Source: Paraburkholderia fynbosensis (lineage in GTDB: Bacteria > Pseudomonadota > Gammaproteobacteria > Burkholderiales > Burkholderiaceae). From it: a stretch of DNA of 64,000 bases. Below, in pieces: positions 26,491 to 35,162 of the stretch. Numbering within the stretch: position 1 is the stretch's first letter; every line of letters starts with the position of its first letter. The notes beneath the pieces are model-generated. The model saw nothing but the letters and a program-made list of their open reading frames with translations. It was not told where the DNA came from and did not search any database. Position numbers and translations under genes: made by a program. The stretch spans positions 124,001 to 188,000 of the forward strand of contig NZ_CADIKI010000010.1 in the NCBI RefSeq assembly GCF_902859935.1, read 5' to 3'.

Positions 26491-26568
26491 CTTTTATCCA
26501 TTGAAGATAGTTTGGGCATATCGCCAGGGCACCTTGGTGCTAAGCGGCTTCGAGCAGCCGGATAAAAG
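26491..26568. repeat. Inverted repeat enclosing two smaller hairpins
   Basis: CTTTTATCC (26491-26499) pairs with GGATAAAAG (26560-26568). Inside lie GCACCTTGGTGC (26529-26540) and CGGCT..AGCCG (26545-26560), giving a multi-branched fold. Confidence 0.55.
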
Positions 26569-26817
26569 GTAAGCTTCACACAAGAAGAGCGCGGCTCGCA
26601 CCGAGGCAATTCAGACCGCCATCAGTAATTGCGAGCGGCGAGAGGTGGCTCGGCGCTGGCGAACTATGTTGCTGGTGTGAGGCTCAAGCCATTCTGGCTT
26701 GTTGGTTCGTGGCTGAGTTTGAGTAGAAACTGCGCTAACTGAGCTCGCTCTTCCGGAGCGCGCTACATCGTGAGGAAGCAACCCAATGTTTGGCCGCGGT
26801 GCAAGTTCCCGTGTGCA

Positions 26818-26878
26818 CAACTCTGCTATCCACACCGCAAGGGTGTGGATAGCTGCCCTGCGGGCAGTGCCAGAGTTG
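26818..26878. repeat. Nested palindrome (12-bp perfect stem inside an 8-bp outer stem)
   Basis: GCTATCCACACC / GGTGTGGATAGC (26825-26836 with 26842-26853) is followed by CTGCCC TGC GGGCAG (26853-26867). Both are enclosed by CAACTCTG / CAGAGTTG at the ends, forming a cross-shaped fold. Confidence 0.7.
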
Positions 26879-26993
26879 CACACACTCGATACTGACGCGC
26901 CGGCGTTGCCGGCTTGCCCTGCCTTGAATATATTGAGACCCACCCGAACATGTCACACCTGCGCTCAGGACCGAGCCCGGCGGCCCCTCAGAG

Positions 26994-27425
26994 TTACGTC
27001 ATCTTCCTTACTAACGATTTCAGGTTGACCATCCAGTCGGCGGTTTCGAAAAACGAGCCGAGCAGGCGCTCGCGCAGCGCTTCGGCGAGGCCGATATCCT
27101 CCATCGCCCATGCCATGCATCTGAGCCACTGATCCCGCTCGCTCGATGCGATCGCAAACGGCAAATGCCTTGCGCGCAGACGCGGATGGCCGAAGCGGCT
27201 GATGTAGTGATCCGGGCCGCCGAGCCAGCCGCACAGGAACCAGAAAAACTTGTCGCGCGAACCGTCGAGCGATTCCGGATGCAAAGCCCGAATGCCGGCG
27301 AAATCCGCTTCCAGATCCATCAGGTCGTAAAACCGGTCGACCAGTTCGCGTACGCGCGCTTCGCCGCCTACCAGATCGAAGGCCGTCGGCTGCGCCGCGG
27401 ACACTTCGTCGTTCAAATCGCTCAT
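26994..27425 (-). CDS. Group II truncated haemoglobin (trHbO-like)
   Basis: 143 residues, 2/2 globin. Visible: AFDLVGGEARVRELVDRFYD at the start, FFWFLCGWLGGPDHYISRFG around the E helix, GHPRLRARHLPFAI with the proximal His in LRARHLPF, and ERDQWLRCMAWAM with the conserved Trp of group II (G8). It binds O2/NO in the cytosol; the physiological role varies. It is the first gene of the GC-rich conserved block on the minus strand and lies downstream of the ABC permease gene (27 bases), perhaps in the same operon. Confidence 0.9.
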   Translation of the reverse strand: MSDLNDEVSAAQPTAFDLVGGEARVRELVDRFYDLMDLEADFAGIRALHPESLDGSRDKFFWFLCGWLGGPDHYISRFGHPRLRARHLPFAIASSERDQWLRCMAWAMEDIGLAEALRERLLGSFFETADWMVNLKSLVRKMT

Positions 27426-27452
27426 AACCTGCTCATCAACGGATAAGAAAAA

Positions 27453-30044
27453 TCACGCATCCCGCAGCGACTGCAACGCGGGCCGCGCCAACACACGCCG
27501 CAAGCTCAGCCAGCCGCCGACACCGGCACAGGCGACGCCCGCGGCGATCCCCGCAGGCAGCAGCCACGGATTGAAGCTCAGATAAAACTCGAACACCCGC
27601 GTGGCCAACACCCAGCCGATGATCTGCGCGCCCACCGCGGCCATCGCCCCGGCCAGCGCGCCCACCGCGACGAACTCGGCAACCTGCACCGCGCGCACCT
27701 GGCGATGCGACGCGCCGAGCGCGCGCAGCAGCGCGGATTCTCGCATACGCTCGTCGCGCGTGCCGGCGAGCGCCGCGTACAACACCAGCACGCCTGTCGC
27801 CAGCGTAAAGGCGAACAGGAACTGCACCGCGCCGATCACCTGCTGCAACACGCGCTGAATCTGTGCGAGGATCGGACCGGTGTCGATAGCCGTGAGGTTT
27901 GGATAAGCGCCGATCAGGCCGTCGATTGTCGTCTGCTTTTCCTGCGGCAGATGAAAGCTCGTGATGAAGGTGGCCGGGAAATCCTGCAATGCGGCGGGCG
28001 GCATCAGCACGAAGAAGTTGACCTTGAATGACCCCCAGTCGAGCTTGCGCACGCTCGTCACCGGCGCGTCGATCTGCAAGCCGGTCACGTCGAAGCGCAG
28101 CACGTCGCCGGGCTTCACGTCGATTAGCTTGGCGAGCCCCTGCTCGATCGAGATCTGCGGGGTCTTCGTGTCGCCGTACCAGGTGCCAGCGGCGATGCGG
28201 TTGTCGTCGGGTAACTCGGTCGTGTACGACAGATTGAATTCGCGGTCCACGAGGCGCTTCGCGTCGTTGCCCTTGAACGAATCCGGATTGACCGGCTTGC
28301 CGTTGATCGCCGTGAGCCGCCCGCGCACCATCGGCGAGAGCACCGTGCCCGGCACGCCGTGCGTGTCCAGATAGTGCGTGACCGCGTCGCGCTGGTCAGG
28401 CTGGATGTCGATGATGAATTCGTTCGGCGCATCCGGCGGCGTCGACTTGCGCCAGCCTTCCACCAGGTCGTTGCGCGTCATCGCGATCAGCAGCAGGCAC
28501 ATGAGGCCGATGCCGAGCGCGGTGATCTGCAACGCGCTCGCGCCGCTGCGCCGCTCCAGCGACGCCAGCGCATAGCGCCAGCCGATTCCCGCGTTCACGC
28601 GCTCGCTGCGCACGAGGCGTGCCGCGCCCCACAGCGCGAGCCGCGCGATGCACGCGAACACCAGCAGTCCGCCGGCAAACCCGCCCGCGACGATCCCGCC
28701 GAGCTTCAACTCGCCCGCCGCGACGATCAGCAGCGCGGCGAACAGCACGATGCCGAGCGCGTAGGCGGCCCACGCGGTGCGCCCCGCTTCGCCCCACTCA
28801 CGGCGCAGCACGCGCACCGGCGGCACGCGCGTGAGCGGCAACAGCGGCGGCAGCGCGAAGCCGAGCAGCAGCACGAGGCCAGCCGCGATGCCTTGGAGCG
28901 CGGGCCAGGCGCTCGGGTACGGCAGCGCGACGTCGATCAGACTGCCGAGCCAAGTCAGCAACGCGAGATGCCCGAGATAACCGAGCGCGACACCGAGCGC
29001 GCCGCCGATCACACCAAGCCCGACGAACTCCAGCGTGAACAGCGCGCGCAGCGCGGCCTGGCTCACGCCGAGACAGCGCATCGCCGCGCAGCCGTCCAGA
29101 TGCCGGCGCATGTAGCGGTGCGCGGCCATCGCAATCGCCACGGCCGCGAGCAGCGCGGTGAGCAGCGACACGAGCGTGAGGAAATGACTCGCCCGATCGA
29201 GCGTCTGGCGCACTTGCGGCTGGCCGTCCTGCAATGATTCGAGCGCGACGCCGCGCATCTTGCCGTCGTCCACCTTGCCGTGCGCGAACTGCGCGAACTT
29301 CGCCACCGACGCGTCCGCGCCCGCCACCAGCAGCCGGTAAGTCACGCGGCTGCCGAAGGTGATGAGGCCGGTCGACTGCACTTCGTCGGCGCGCAACATC
29401 AAACGCGGCGAGAAGTTGACGAACGAAAAGCCGCGGTCCAACTCGCGGGTGATCAGCGCGCCGATCTTGAAGCTGCGATTGCCGACTTTCACGCTGTCGC
29501 CCACGTGGAGCTTCAGCGCGTCGAGCAATGCCTGATCGACCCAGACGGTGCCAGGCGCGGGAATCGATTGCGCGGGATGGTCCGGCGCGCCGGGCGCCGC
29601 AGCGATCCGCAACGCGCCGCGCAACGGATAACCCGGCGACACCGCCTTGATCGCGGCAAGGCGCGAGACCGGCCGCGCGCCGGACGCGCCGGTCGAATTG
29701 ACCATGCTGGGGAAGATCGCCGTGCTGGCGGTGTCCAAACCGAGCGCTTTGGCTTGCGCGGCGAATTGCGCATCGACCGGATGATCGGCGCGCACGATGA
29801 AATCGGCGGCGATCATGCGCCGCGCGTCGCGCTCGAGTCCCTGATGCAAGCGGTCGGCCAGAAAGCCGACGCTCGACAACGCCGCGACGGCCAGCACCAG
29901 CGCCAGCAGCAGCATCGTCAATTCGCCGGCGCGCCAGTCGCGCGCCGTCATGCGGATGGCCTGACGCAGCAGATCTCTGCCGCCGAACCGGCGTGCGGGC
30001 GTCGGGTTAGCGCGCGCCAAGGAACCCCGTACCGTATCGCTCAA
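27453..30044 (-). CDS. FtsX-type ABC transporter permease (YbbP/AcmB-like)
   Basis: 863 residues. MacB/FtsX architecture: N-terminal membrane anchor (LTMLLLALVLAVAALSSVGF), a large periplasmic domain, FtsX core segments in the middle, a second periplasmic domain and C-terminal FtsX segments (GVLVLYAALAGTRDERMRES, ALLRALGASHRQVRAVQVAE). The start was taken as TTG at 30044, overlapping the DUF4126 stop (TTGA); the much longer upstream frame overlaps that gene and reads as noise. The partner ATPase is not in view. Relatives are linked to lysophospholipase or envelope functions; exact role unknown. Confidence 0.85.
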   Translation of the reverse strand: MSDTVRGSLARANPTPARRFGGRDLLRQAIRMTARDWRAGELTMLLLALVLAVAALSSVGFLADRLHQGLERDARRMIAADFIVRADHPVDAQFAAQAKALGLDTASTAIFPSMVNSTGASGARPVSRLAAIKAVSPGYPLRGALRIAAAPGAPDHPAQSIPAPGTVWVDQALLDALKLHVGDSVKVGNRSFKIGALITRELDRGFSFVNFSPRLMLRADEVQSTGLITFGSRVTYRLLVAGADASVAKFAQFAHGKVDDGKMRGVALESLQDGQPQVRQTLDRASHFLTLVSLLTALLAAVAIAMAAHRYMRRHLDGCAAMRCLGVSQAALRALFTLEFVGLGVIGGALGVALGYLGHLALLTWLGSLIDVALPYPSAWPALQGIAAGLVLLLGFALPPLLPLTRVPPVRVLRREWGEAGRTAWAAYALGIVLFAALLIVAAGELKLGGIVAGGFAGGLLVFACIARLALWGAARLVRSERVNAGIGWRYALASLERRSGASALQITALGIGLMCLLLIAMTRNDLVEGWRKSTPPDAPNEFIIDIQPDQRDAVTHYLDTHGVPGTVLSPMVRGRLTAINGKPVNPDSFKGNDAKRLVDREFNLSYTTELPDDNRIAAGTWYGDTKTPQISIEQGLAKLIDVKPGDVLRFDVTGLQIDAPVTSVRKLDWGSFKVNFFVLMPPAALQDFPATFITSFHLPQEKQTTIDGLIGAYPNLTAIDTGPILAQIQRVLQQVIGAVQFLFAFTLATGVLVLYAALAGTRDERMRESALLRALGASHRQVRAVQVAEFVAVGALAGAMAAVGAQIIGWVLATRVFEFYLSFNPWLLPAGIAAGVACAGVGGWLSLRRVLARPALQSLRDA

Positions 30045-30652
30045 TCGTGCCTGCTCCTGGCAAAACGCGACACCATGTGCGTGGCCATGCCGCGAAAGCC
30101 GCCCTGCACGCCGCGCCAGAGCCGCGGCAACGCCCAGCCCGCCAGCATCAGGAAGCCCACCATCAGCACGAGAAACACGAGCGGCACGAACAGCGCGAGC
30201 AGCATGCCGCCGAACACGAGACCGTCCTCGGCGGTCGAGGTGACCACATTCGACACCGGCTCGGGCGACAGATTGATCAGCGCGCGCGTGCCCGCCTTCG
30301 CCAGATGCGCTGTGCCCGCCAACGTGCCGCCCGCGAGCGCGGCGACGCTCAGCAGCGCCGGATCGGCATGGCCGAGCGCGCCGGCCGCCAGCACGGCGCC
30401 GGCCGGAATGCGGATGAACGTATGGACCGCGTCCCAGAGCGAATCGAACGCGGGAATCTTGTCGGCGAGGAATTCGGTGAGCGTCAGCACGGCGGCCGCG
30501 CCGATTACCCACGGCGAGGACAGCGCGGACAGCGTATCGGGAAGATGGATGAAACCGAGGCGCTCGAACACCCCGGCGAGCAGAACCGTCAGATAGAGGC
30601 GCAGACCGCTGCCCCACGAAAGGCCTGCAGCAAGCGAAAGTGATTCAAGCAT
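30041..30652 (-). CDS. DUF4126 membrane protein
   Basis: 203 residues with about six hydrophobic segments. It begins MLESLSLAAGLSWGSGLRLY (start 30652; the longer frame to 30769 has no sense). Family marks: LADKIPAFDSLWDAVHTFIR, IPAGAVLAAGALG, NLSPEPVSNVVTSTAED. Inner-membrane protein of unknown role. The downstream permease starts inside its stop codon, so the two are translationally coupled. Confidence 0.85.
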   Translation of the reverse strand: MLESLSLAAGLSWGSGLRLYLTVLLAGVFERLGFIHLPDTLSALSSPWVIGAAAVLTLTEFLADKIPAFDSLWDAVHTFIRIPAGAVLAAGALGHADPALLSVAALAGGTLAGTAHLAKAGTRALINLSPEPVSNVVTSTAEDGLVFGGMLLALFVPLVFLVLMVGFLMLAGWALPRLWRGVQGGFRGMATHMVSRFARSRHD

Positions 30653-30980
30653 GGCCGCCTCCAGGCGCGCTGTGCGTGCCGGACGCGTCGGCAGGCCGGG
30701 ACAGGAGAAGCCCACACCGAAGTCGTCAGACCCGCGCCAAGCCGGCCGCGCCATGGAGGCCGCGGGCAATGTCAGGTTGGATTCGATTTCATTATAGCCA
30801 CCTTAATTCGTAGGACGTAGAGTGGCGAATAATCGGCGGCGCCGGTGTGGCGCGGGGCAGACGCCGGTGCGCTCACCCAAGCTCACCCAGGCTCACCCAA
30901 GCTCGGCCAGATTCCCCCGCTTCACCCGGCTTTGCCGCGCGGGACCGGCCAGCGTGGCTCCAACGCGCGAGCTCGCAGCT
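30653..30980. other. 328-base stretch with a short tandem repeat
   Basis: No gene. Contains the 10-base tandem repeat listed next, and an AT-rich patch (around 30780-30825) that may hold the promoter of the DUF4126 operon on the minus strand. Confidence 0.5.
30871..30910. repeat. 10-base tandem repeat, about four units
   Basis: GCTCACCCAA, GCTCACCCAG, GCTCACCCAA, then a diverged GCTCGGCCAG; lies in the non-coding stretch between sugE and the DUF4126 gene. Confidence 0.85.
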
Positions 30981-31301
30981 TCAATGCCCCGACGACAGCT
31001 TCAGCCCAATCAAGCCAATCACGATCAGCGCCGCGCTGGCGACGCGCGCGACGCTTAGCGCCTCGCCCATCATCACGACGCCGAAGATGAATGCGCCGAC
31101 CGCGCCGATCCCCGTCCACACTGCATAGGCCGTGCCGAGCGGCAGCTGGCGCATCGCGACGGCGAGCAGCGCGAAGCTGCCGAGCGCGGTCACGATCGTG
31201 AACACGGACGGCCACAGCCGGGTGAAACCTTCGGAGGTTTTGAGGCCGGCCGCCCAGGCGACTTCGAGCAAACCGGCAATCAGGAGAAGCAACCAGGACA
31301 T
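30981..31301 (-). CDS. sugE: SMR-family guanidinium exporter SugE/Gdx
   Basis: 106 residues, four transmembrane segments. The first has LLIAGLLEVAWAAGLK with the essential membrane glutamate (Glu13) of small multidrug resistance proteins. WAAGLKTSEGFTRLWPS follows the Gdx/SugE subtype rather than EmrE. It exports guanidinium in exchange for protons. The preceding leader contains a guanidine-II riboswitch, which strongly supports the guanidinium-exporter assignment. GGAG stands seven bases before the ATG. Confidence 0.93.
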   Translation of the reverse strand: MSWLLLLIAGLLEVAWAAGLKTSEGFTRLWPSVFTIVTALGSFALLAVAMRQLPLGTAYAVWTGIGAVGAFIFGVVMMGEALSVARVASAALIVIGLIGLKLSSGH

Positions 31302-31322
31302 GAGACAGCTCCATGGAAAAAT

Positions 31323-31365
31323 GGGGCCGTCCCCGTTCGTAGCAAAAGCGTAAGGTCGTCCTTAC
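31323..31365 (-). promoter_or_regulatory. Guanidine-II (mini-ykkC) riboswitch upstream of sugE
   Basis: On the minus strand two short hairpins with ACGR tetraloops stand in tandem: GTAAGG-ACGA-CCTTAC (31350-31365) and GGGG-ACGG-CCCC (31323-31334), about 15 bases apart. This is the diagnostic layout of the mini-ykkC/guanidine-II class. The second hairpin ends about 20 bases before the sugE start and shortly before its ribosome-binding site, consistent with translational control by guanidinium. Confidence 0.88.
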
Positions 31366-31412
31366 AGAGCGTAATTATATCGAAGCGAGGTGCGCGCCGC
31401 TTCGCGGGCGGC

Positions 31413-32111
31413 TCACAGCGCGCCCACCAGCCGATAACCGACGCCGGTTTCCGTAATGATATGTTCCGGCTGCGCCGGATCGCGCTCCAGCTTGCCGCGC
31501 AGATGCGCCATGTAGATGCGCAGATAGTGATGGCTCTCGACATGCGAGGGCCCCCACACGTCGCGCAGCAGTTGCCGGTGCGTCAGCACGCGCCCGGCAT
31601 GGCGCACGAGCGTCGCGAGCAGCCGGTATTCGATCGGCGTCAGATGGACCGCGGCGCCGTCGCGCGTGACCTGGCGCAAGGCGAGATCGACGATGACCGC
31701 GCCGAAGCGCACCTGCGGCGACTCGTTCGCGCCGCCGTGATTGCGCCGCCGCATCTGCGCGCGGATGCGCGCGAGCAGCTCGGACACGCCGAAGGGCTTG
31801 GTCAGATAATCGTCGGCGCCGGCGTCGAGCGCGGCGACCTTCTCGCTCTCCTGGGTGCGCGCCGACAGCACGATCACCGGCAGCTCGCTCCAGCCGCGCA
31901 GTTCGCGGATCACGTCGAGACCGTCGGTGTCGGGCAGGCCGAGATCCACGATCACCAGATCCGGCTTGCGGGTCGCGGCTTCGACCAGACCCTGCGTGCC
32001 CGTTTCGGCGGCGTGCACGACGATGCCCTCGCCTTCCAGCGCGGTGCGTACGAAACGGCGAATCTGCTTTTCGTCTTCGATCAGAACAACAGTGATGCTC
32101 GGCTCACTCAT
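31413..32111 (-). CDS. kdpE: KdpE response regulator
   Basis: 232 residues. OmpR-type regulator: receiver domain (about 5-118) with acidic pocket IEDE, phospho-acceptor aspartate in LVIVDLGLPDTDG and lysine in DYLTKPFG; C-terminal winged helix (HLTPIEYRLLATLVRHAGRV, VESHHYLRIYMAHLRGKLE) typical of KdpE. ATG 32111 overlaps the end of kdpD by 8 bases. It activates the kdpFABC promoter under potassium limitation. Confidence 0.95.
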   Translation of the reverse strand: MSEPSITVVLIEDEKQIRRFVRTALEGEGIVVHAAETGTQGLVEAATRKPDLVIVDLGLPDTDGLDVIRELRGWSELPVIVLSARTQESEKVAALDAGADDYLTKPFGVSELLARIRAQMRRRNHGGANESPQVRFGAVIVDLALRQVTRDGAAVHLTPIEYRLLATLVRHAGRVLTHRQLLRDVWGPSHVESHHYLRIYMAHLRGKLERDPAQPEHIITETGVGYRLVGAL

Positions 32112-34986
32112 GGGTCGGCTTGGCCAGCGGGTTGAGGGTGGCGGCGCGCTCGGCGCCGGTGCGAGGGTCGGCGAGGAGATCGGCATGCGCCTGCGGCTCG
32201 GCGCCTTCGTCTTCCAGCGCATCCGGCGCGTCGGGCGGCGTGTGCGCCGGCAGCGTGAACCAGAAGCGCGCGCCTTCGACGCGGCCGTGCGCTGCGAGCC
32301 GGTTGAGCGCGCCGATTGTACCGTCGTGCGCCTCGACGATCGCGCGGCAGATCGCGAGCCCCAAGCCGATGCCCGGCTTGGCCGACTCTTTCTCGCCGCG
32401 CGTGAATTTCTCGAACACGCGCGCTTCCATGCCGGCGGGCAGACCGGGGCCGTCGTCGTCGACGGTGACGCGCACGGACGGCATGCCGTTCACGTCGATG
32501 CGTTGTGCGCCGATCGTCAACGGCGTCCCCGGCGCGGTGTACTTGGCCGCGTTCTCGAACAGGTTCGAGAAGAGCCGCTCCATCAGCACCGCGTCGAGAT
32601 TGAGCAGCGGCAGATCGGCGGGCAGCCTGACCTGCACCGGATGACCCGCCAGCACGCGTTTGCACGCACGCAGCGCCGCGCCCACCGTTTCTTCGAGCAG
32701 CGTCCACTGCCGGTTCAGTTGCAGACTGCCCGCCTGCAGGCGCGCCATGTCGAGCAGATTGGTGACGATGCCGGTCATGCGCAGCGCTTCCTCGTGAATC
32801 GCGTCGACGAGGTCGTCGGCCGGTTGCATTGGCGCGCCTGCGTCAGTGGGGGTCTTGCGCGTTTGCGCCAGCATCGACGAAAAGCCGACGATGGTGGTCA
32901 ACGGCGTGCGCAGATCGTGCGAGATGGCGGAGAGCAGCGAGTTGCGCAGGCGCTCCGACTCCATGTTGACGAGCGCATCGCGCGCGATGTCGACGTAATG
33001 CACCCGCTCCAGCGCCAGCGCGATCTGCGCGGCGAACGCGTCGAGCATGCGTTGCTGCTCGGGCACGTCCAGCTCGCGCTCGTCGCGCAGCACGGCCGCG
33101 AGCACGCCGCGCGTGCGCATCGGCGCCTTCAGCGGCAGATACAGCGCGGCAGCGGCGGGCAGAGTGTCGGTGCCGTGACCGGCCGGCTTCTGCTGATCGT
33201 AGACCCACTGGCCAACGTCGAGGTCGAGCAGTTCGCCTTCGAGCGTGATCGCCGCGTCCGGGTCCTCGATTTTCTGTCTGACCTGATCGACGCTATCCGG
33301 CAACAGGATCGCGACGCGCGCGCCGAACACCTCGCTCACGTGCCGGCTGCCAATCGCGACGATCTGCTCGGTGGTCAGCGCCGCCGCGAGTTCGCGCGCC
33401 ATCGCGTACATGGCGCCGGTGCGTTGCTCGCGGCGTCGCGCGACGCTCGCCTCGCGGCGCAGGCTCGACGTCAGATGGCTGATCACGAGCGAGGTCAGCA
33501 GCATGCCGAAGAAGGTCAGCACGTACTGCGTATCGGACACCGACAGCGACATGCGCGGCGGCACGAAGAAGAAATCGAACGCGGCCACGCTCAGGAACGA
33601 CAGCACGACGCCCGGCCCGCGCCCCAGCTTCACCGCCGTGAAGATCACGCCGAGCAGATACAGCATCACGAGGTTGGCCAGATCGATACGGTCGATCAGC
33701 TGGCTCGACAGCAGCGTGACGGCGGCGCAAATCAGCAGCGCGAGCCCATACGCACGCGGCGGCGAACGGCGTTCGCGCGCCGCGCTCAGCGCCTCGCGCC
33801 ATGCGTTCGCGGTGGTATTCAACAAGCGCCGCGGCTCACCGCCATCACGTTCCGCCGATGCGCGAATCAGCGTGAGATCGAGCTCGCCCGCCCGCTCGGC
33901 GATGCGCTCGCCGAACGGCCGGCGCAGCCAGCGCCTCGGACCCGTGCGCGACGAAGCGCCCGCCACCAGCTTCGACACATTGCGCGCCTGGGCATAGCCG
34001 GTCAGCGCGGTGACCGCATCGGCGCCCGCGAGCGTTGCGGTTTCAGCGCCGAGGTCAGCGGCGAGCTTCAACGCGTTCAGCGTGCGTTCGCGGCGCGCGT
34101 CGGGCAGGCGTTGCAGCGCCGGCGTTTCCACATAGACGGCGAGCCAGTCCGCCTTCAGGCTGGCGGCGAGGCGCGCCGCCGCGCGCACCAGCGCGGGCGC
34201 TTCCGGGCCCGGCCCCACACACACCAGCAAGCGCTCGCGCGCCTGCCAGATGCGCTGGATCGAACGGTCCGCGCGATATTCGCGCATCTGCGCATCGACG
34301 CGGTCCGCGGTGCGGCGCAACGCCAGCTCGCGCAGCGCGATCAGATTGCCCTTGCGAAAGAAGTTGCGCACCGCGCGCTCGGCCTGCTGCGGCAAATACA
34401 CCTTGCCGTCGCGCATCCGGTCGAGCAGTTCCTCGGCGGGCAGGTCGACCAGCGTGACTTCGTCGGCGCGATCAAACACGCGGTCCGGAACCGTCTCCCA
34501 CACGCGAATGCCGGTGATCTGGCCGACCACGTCGTTCAGGCTTTCGAGGTGCTGGACGTTGACCGTCGTATAGACGTCGATGCCCGCGTCGAGCAGTTCG
34601 TGGACGTCCTGCCAGCGCTTCAGATGGCGCGCGCCCTGCACGTTCGAATGCGCCAGTTCATCGACGAGAATCAGCTGCGGCTTGCGCGCGAGCGCGGCAT
34701 CGAGATCGAACTCGCCGAGCTTGCGGCCGCGATACTCGATATGCGCGAGCGGCAGCACGTCGAGGCCGTCGAGCAGCGCGGCGGTCTCGCTGCGGCCATG
34801 CGTTTCGGCGATGCCGACCACGACGTCCGCGCCTTCGTCATGGCGGCGGCGCGCGGCCTGCAGCATCGCGTAGGTCTTACCCACGCCGGCCGACGCGCCG
34901 AAGAAAATCTTCAGCCGGCCGCGCAGACGTTTTTCTTCATCGCGCTGTAGCTTGTCGAGCAGTTCGTCAGGATCGGGGCGGTTCAT
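32104..34986 (-). CDS. kdpD: KdpD sensor histidine kinase
   Basis: 960 residues. N-terminal KdpD domain with a P-loop (IFFGASAGVGKTYAMLQAA) and RPDPDELLDKLQ start; a universal-stress-like domain (about 250-370); four membrane segments (about 400-500); GAF region; HisKA with SHDLRTPLTTIVGFSSML (His near 690); HATPase with FENAAKYT, GPGLP and GIGLGLAICRAIVEAH. Senses low potassium or ionic strength and phosphorylates KdpE. It lies after kdpC with a terminator in the 176-base gap, so it can be expressed apart from kdpFABC. Confidence 0.96.
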   Translation of the reverse strand: MNRPDPDELLDKLQRDEEKRLRGRLKIFFGASAGVGKTYAMLQAARRRHDEGADVVVGIAETHGRSETAALLDGLDVLPLAHIEYRGRKLGEFDLDAALARKPQLILVDELAHSNVQGARHLKRWQDVHELLDAGIDVYTTVNVQHLESLNDVVGQITGIRVWETVPDRVFDRADEVTLVDLPAEELLDRMRDGKVYLPQQAERAVRNFFRKGNLIALRELALRRTADRVDAQMREYRADRSIQRIWQARERLLVCVGPGPEAPALVRAAARLAASLKADWLAVYVETPALQRLPDARRERTLNALKLAADLGAETATLAGADAVTALTGYAQARNVSKLVAGASSRTGPRRWLRRPFGERIAERAGELDLTLIRASAERDGGEPRRLLNTTANAWREALSAARERRSPPRAYGLALLICAAVTLLSSQLIDRIDLANLVMLYLLGVIFTAVKLGRGPGVVLSFLSVAAFDFFFVPPRMSLSVSDTQYVLTFFGMLLTSLVISHLTSSLRREASVARRREQRTGAMYAMARELAAALTTEQIVAIGSRHVSEVFGARVAILLPDSVDQVRQKIEDPDAAITLEGELLDLDVGQWVYDQQKPAGHGTDTLPAAAALYLPLKAPMRTRGVLAAVLRDERELDVPEQQRMLDAFAAQIALALERVHYVDIARDALVNMESERLRNSLLSAISHDLRTPLTTIVGFSSMLAQTRKTPTDAGAPMQPADDLVDAIHEEALRMTGIVTNLLDMARLQAGSLQLNRQWTLLEETVGAALRACKRVLAGHPVQVRLPADLPLLNLDAVLMERLFSNLFENAAKYTAPGTPLTIGAQRIDVNGMPSVRVTVDDDGPGLPAGMEARVFEKFTRGEKESAKPGIGLGLAICRAIVEAHDGTIGALNRLAAHGRVEGARFWFTLPAHTPPDAPDALEDEGAEPQAHADLLADPRTGAERAATLNPLAKPTHE

Positions 34987-35081
34987 GCTCAGTGGTTTTC
35001 ATAGTCGTGCGAGCGGCGCTACCCGCATGGTGGCACGGTCGCCGCCGGCCCGCAAATAGCGGCCCGGCCGGGTGCCGCGAA

Positions 35082-35121
35082 GAAAAATGCAAAGGCGGCA
35101 TCTCGTCGACGCCGCCTTTGC
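35082..35121 (-). terminator. Intrinsic terminator between kdpC and kdpD
   Basis: Minus strand GCAAAGGCGGC / GCCGCCTTTGC stem with an 11-base loop, followed by ATTTTTC. Separates the structural kdpFABC transcript from the regulatory kdpDE pair, at least partly. Confidence 0.8.
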
Positions 35122-35162
35122 GAGCCGCGGCGCCTCGCCGCGAAGCGCGTACGCACAGGCCT

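Larger units (their letters stand above)
26287..26993. other. 707-base stretch with two structured inverted repeats
   Basis: No supported gene. It contains a CTTTTATCC/GGATAAAAG repeat enclosing smaller hairpins, and a nested palindrome at 26818-26878. A 110-codon minus frame (26611-26943) reads through the palindrome (SVCNSGTARRAAIHTLAVW) without a ribosome-binding site. It could be a poorly known small protein, but I cannot support it. Confidence 0.5.

Noticed and set aside
26811..26885. Nested palindrome considered as an integron attC site
   Set aside because: The core sites do not fit RYYYAAC/GTTRRRY and no integrase gene is present.
26611..26943. 110-codon minus frame through the palindrome
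   Set aside because: No RBS, and the peptide largely reflects the inverted repeat.
28359..30643. Long plus-strand frames opposite the ABC permease and DUF4126 gene
   Set aside because: Shadows of strongly supported minus-strand genes.
30871..30910. Short tandem repeat considered as a CRISPR array
   Set aside because: Units are 10 bases without spacers, and no cas genes are present.
31855..34950. Open plus-strand frame of 1031 codons opposite kdpD
   Set aside because: An antisense shadow caused by high GC and codon bias of kdpD/kdpE: Arg-rich, low complexity, no RBS or domain.
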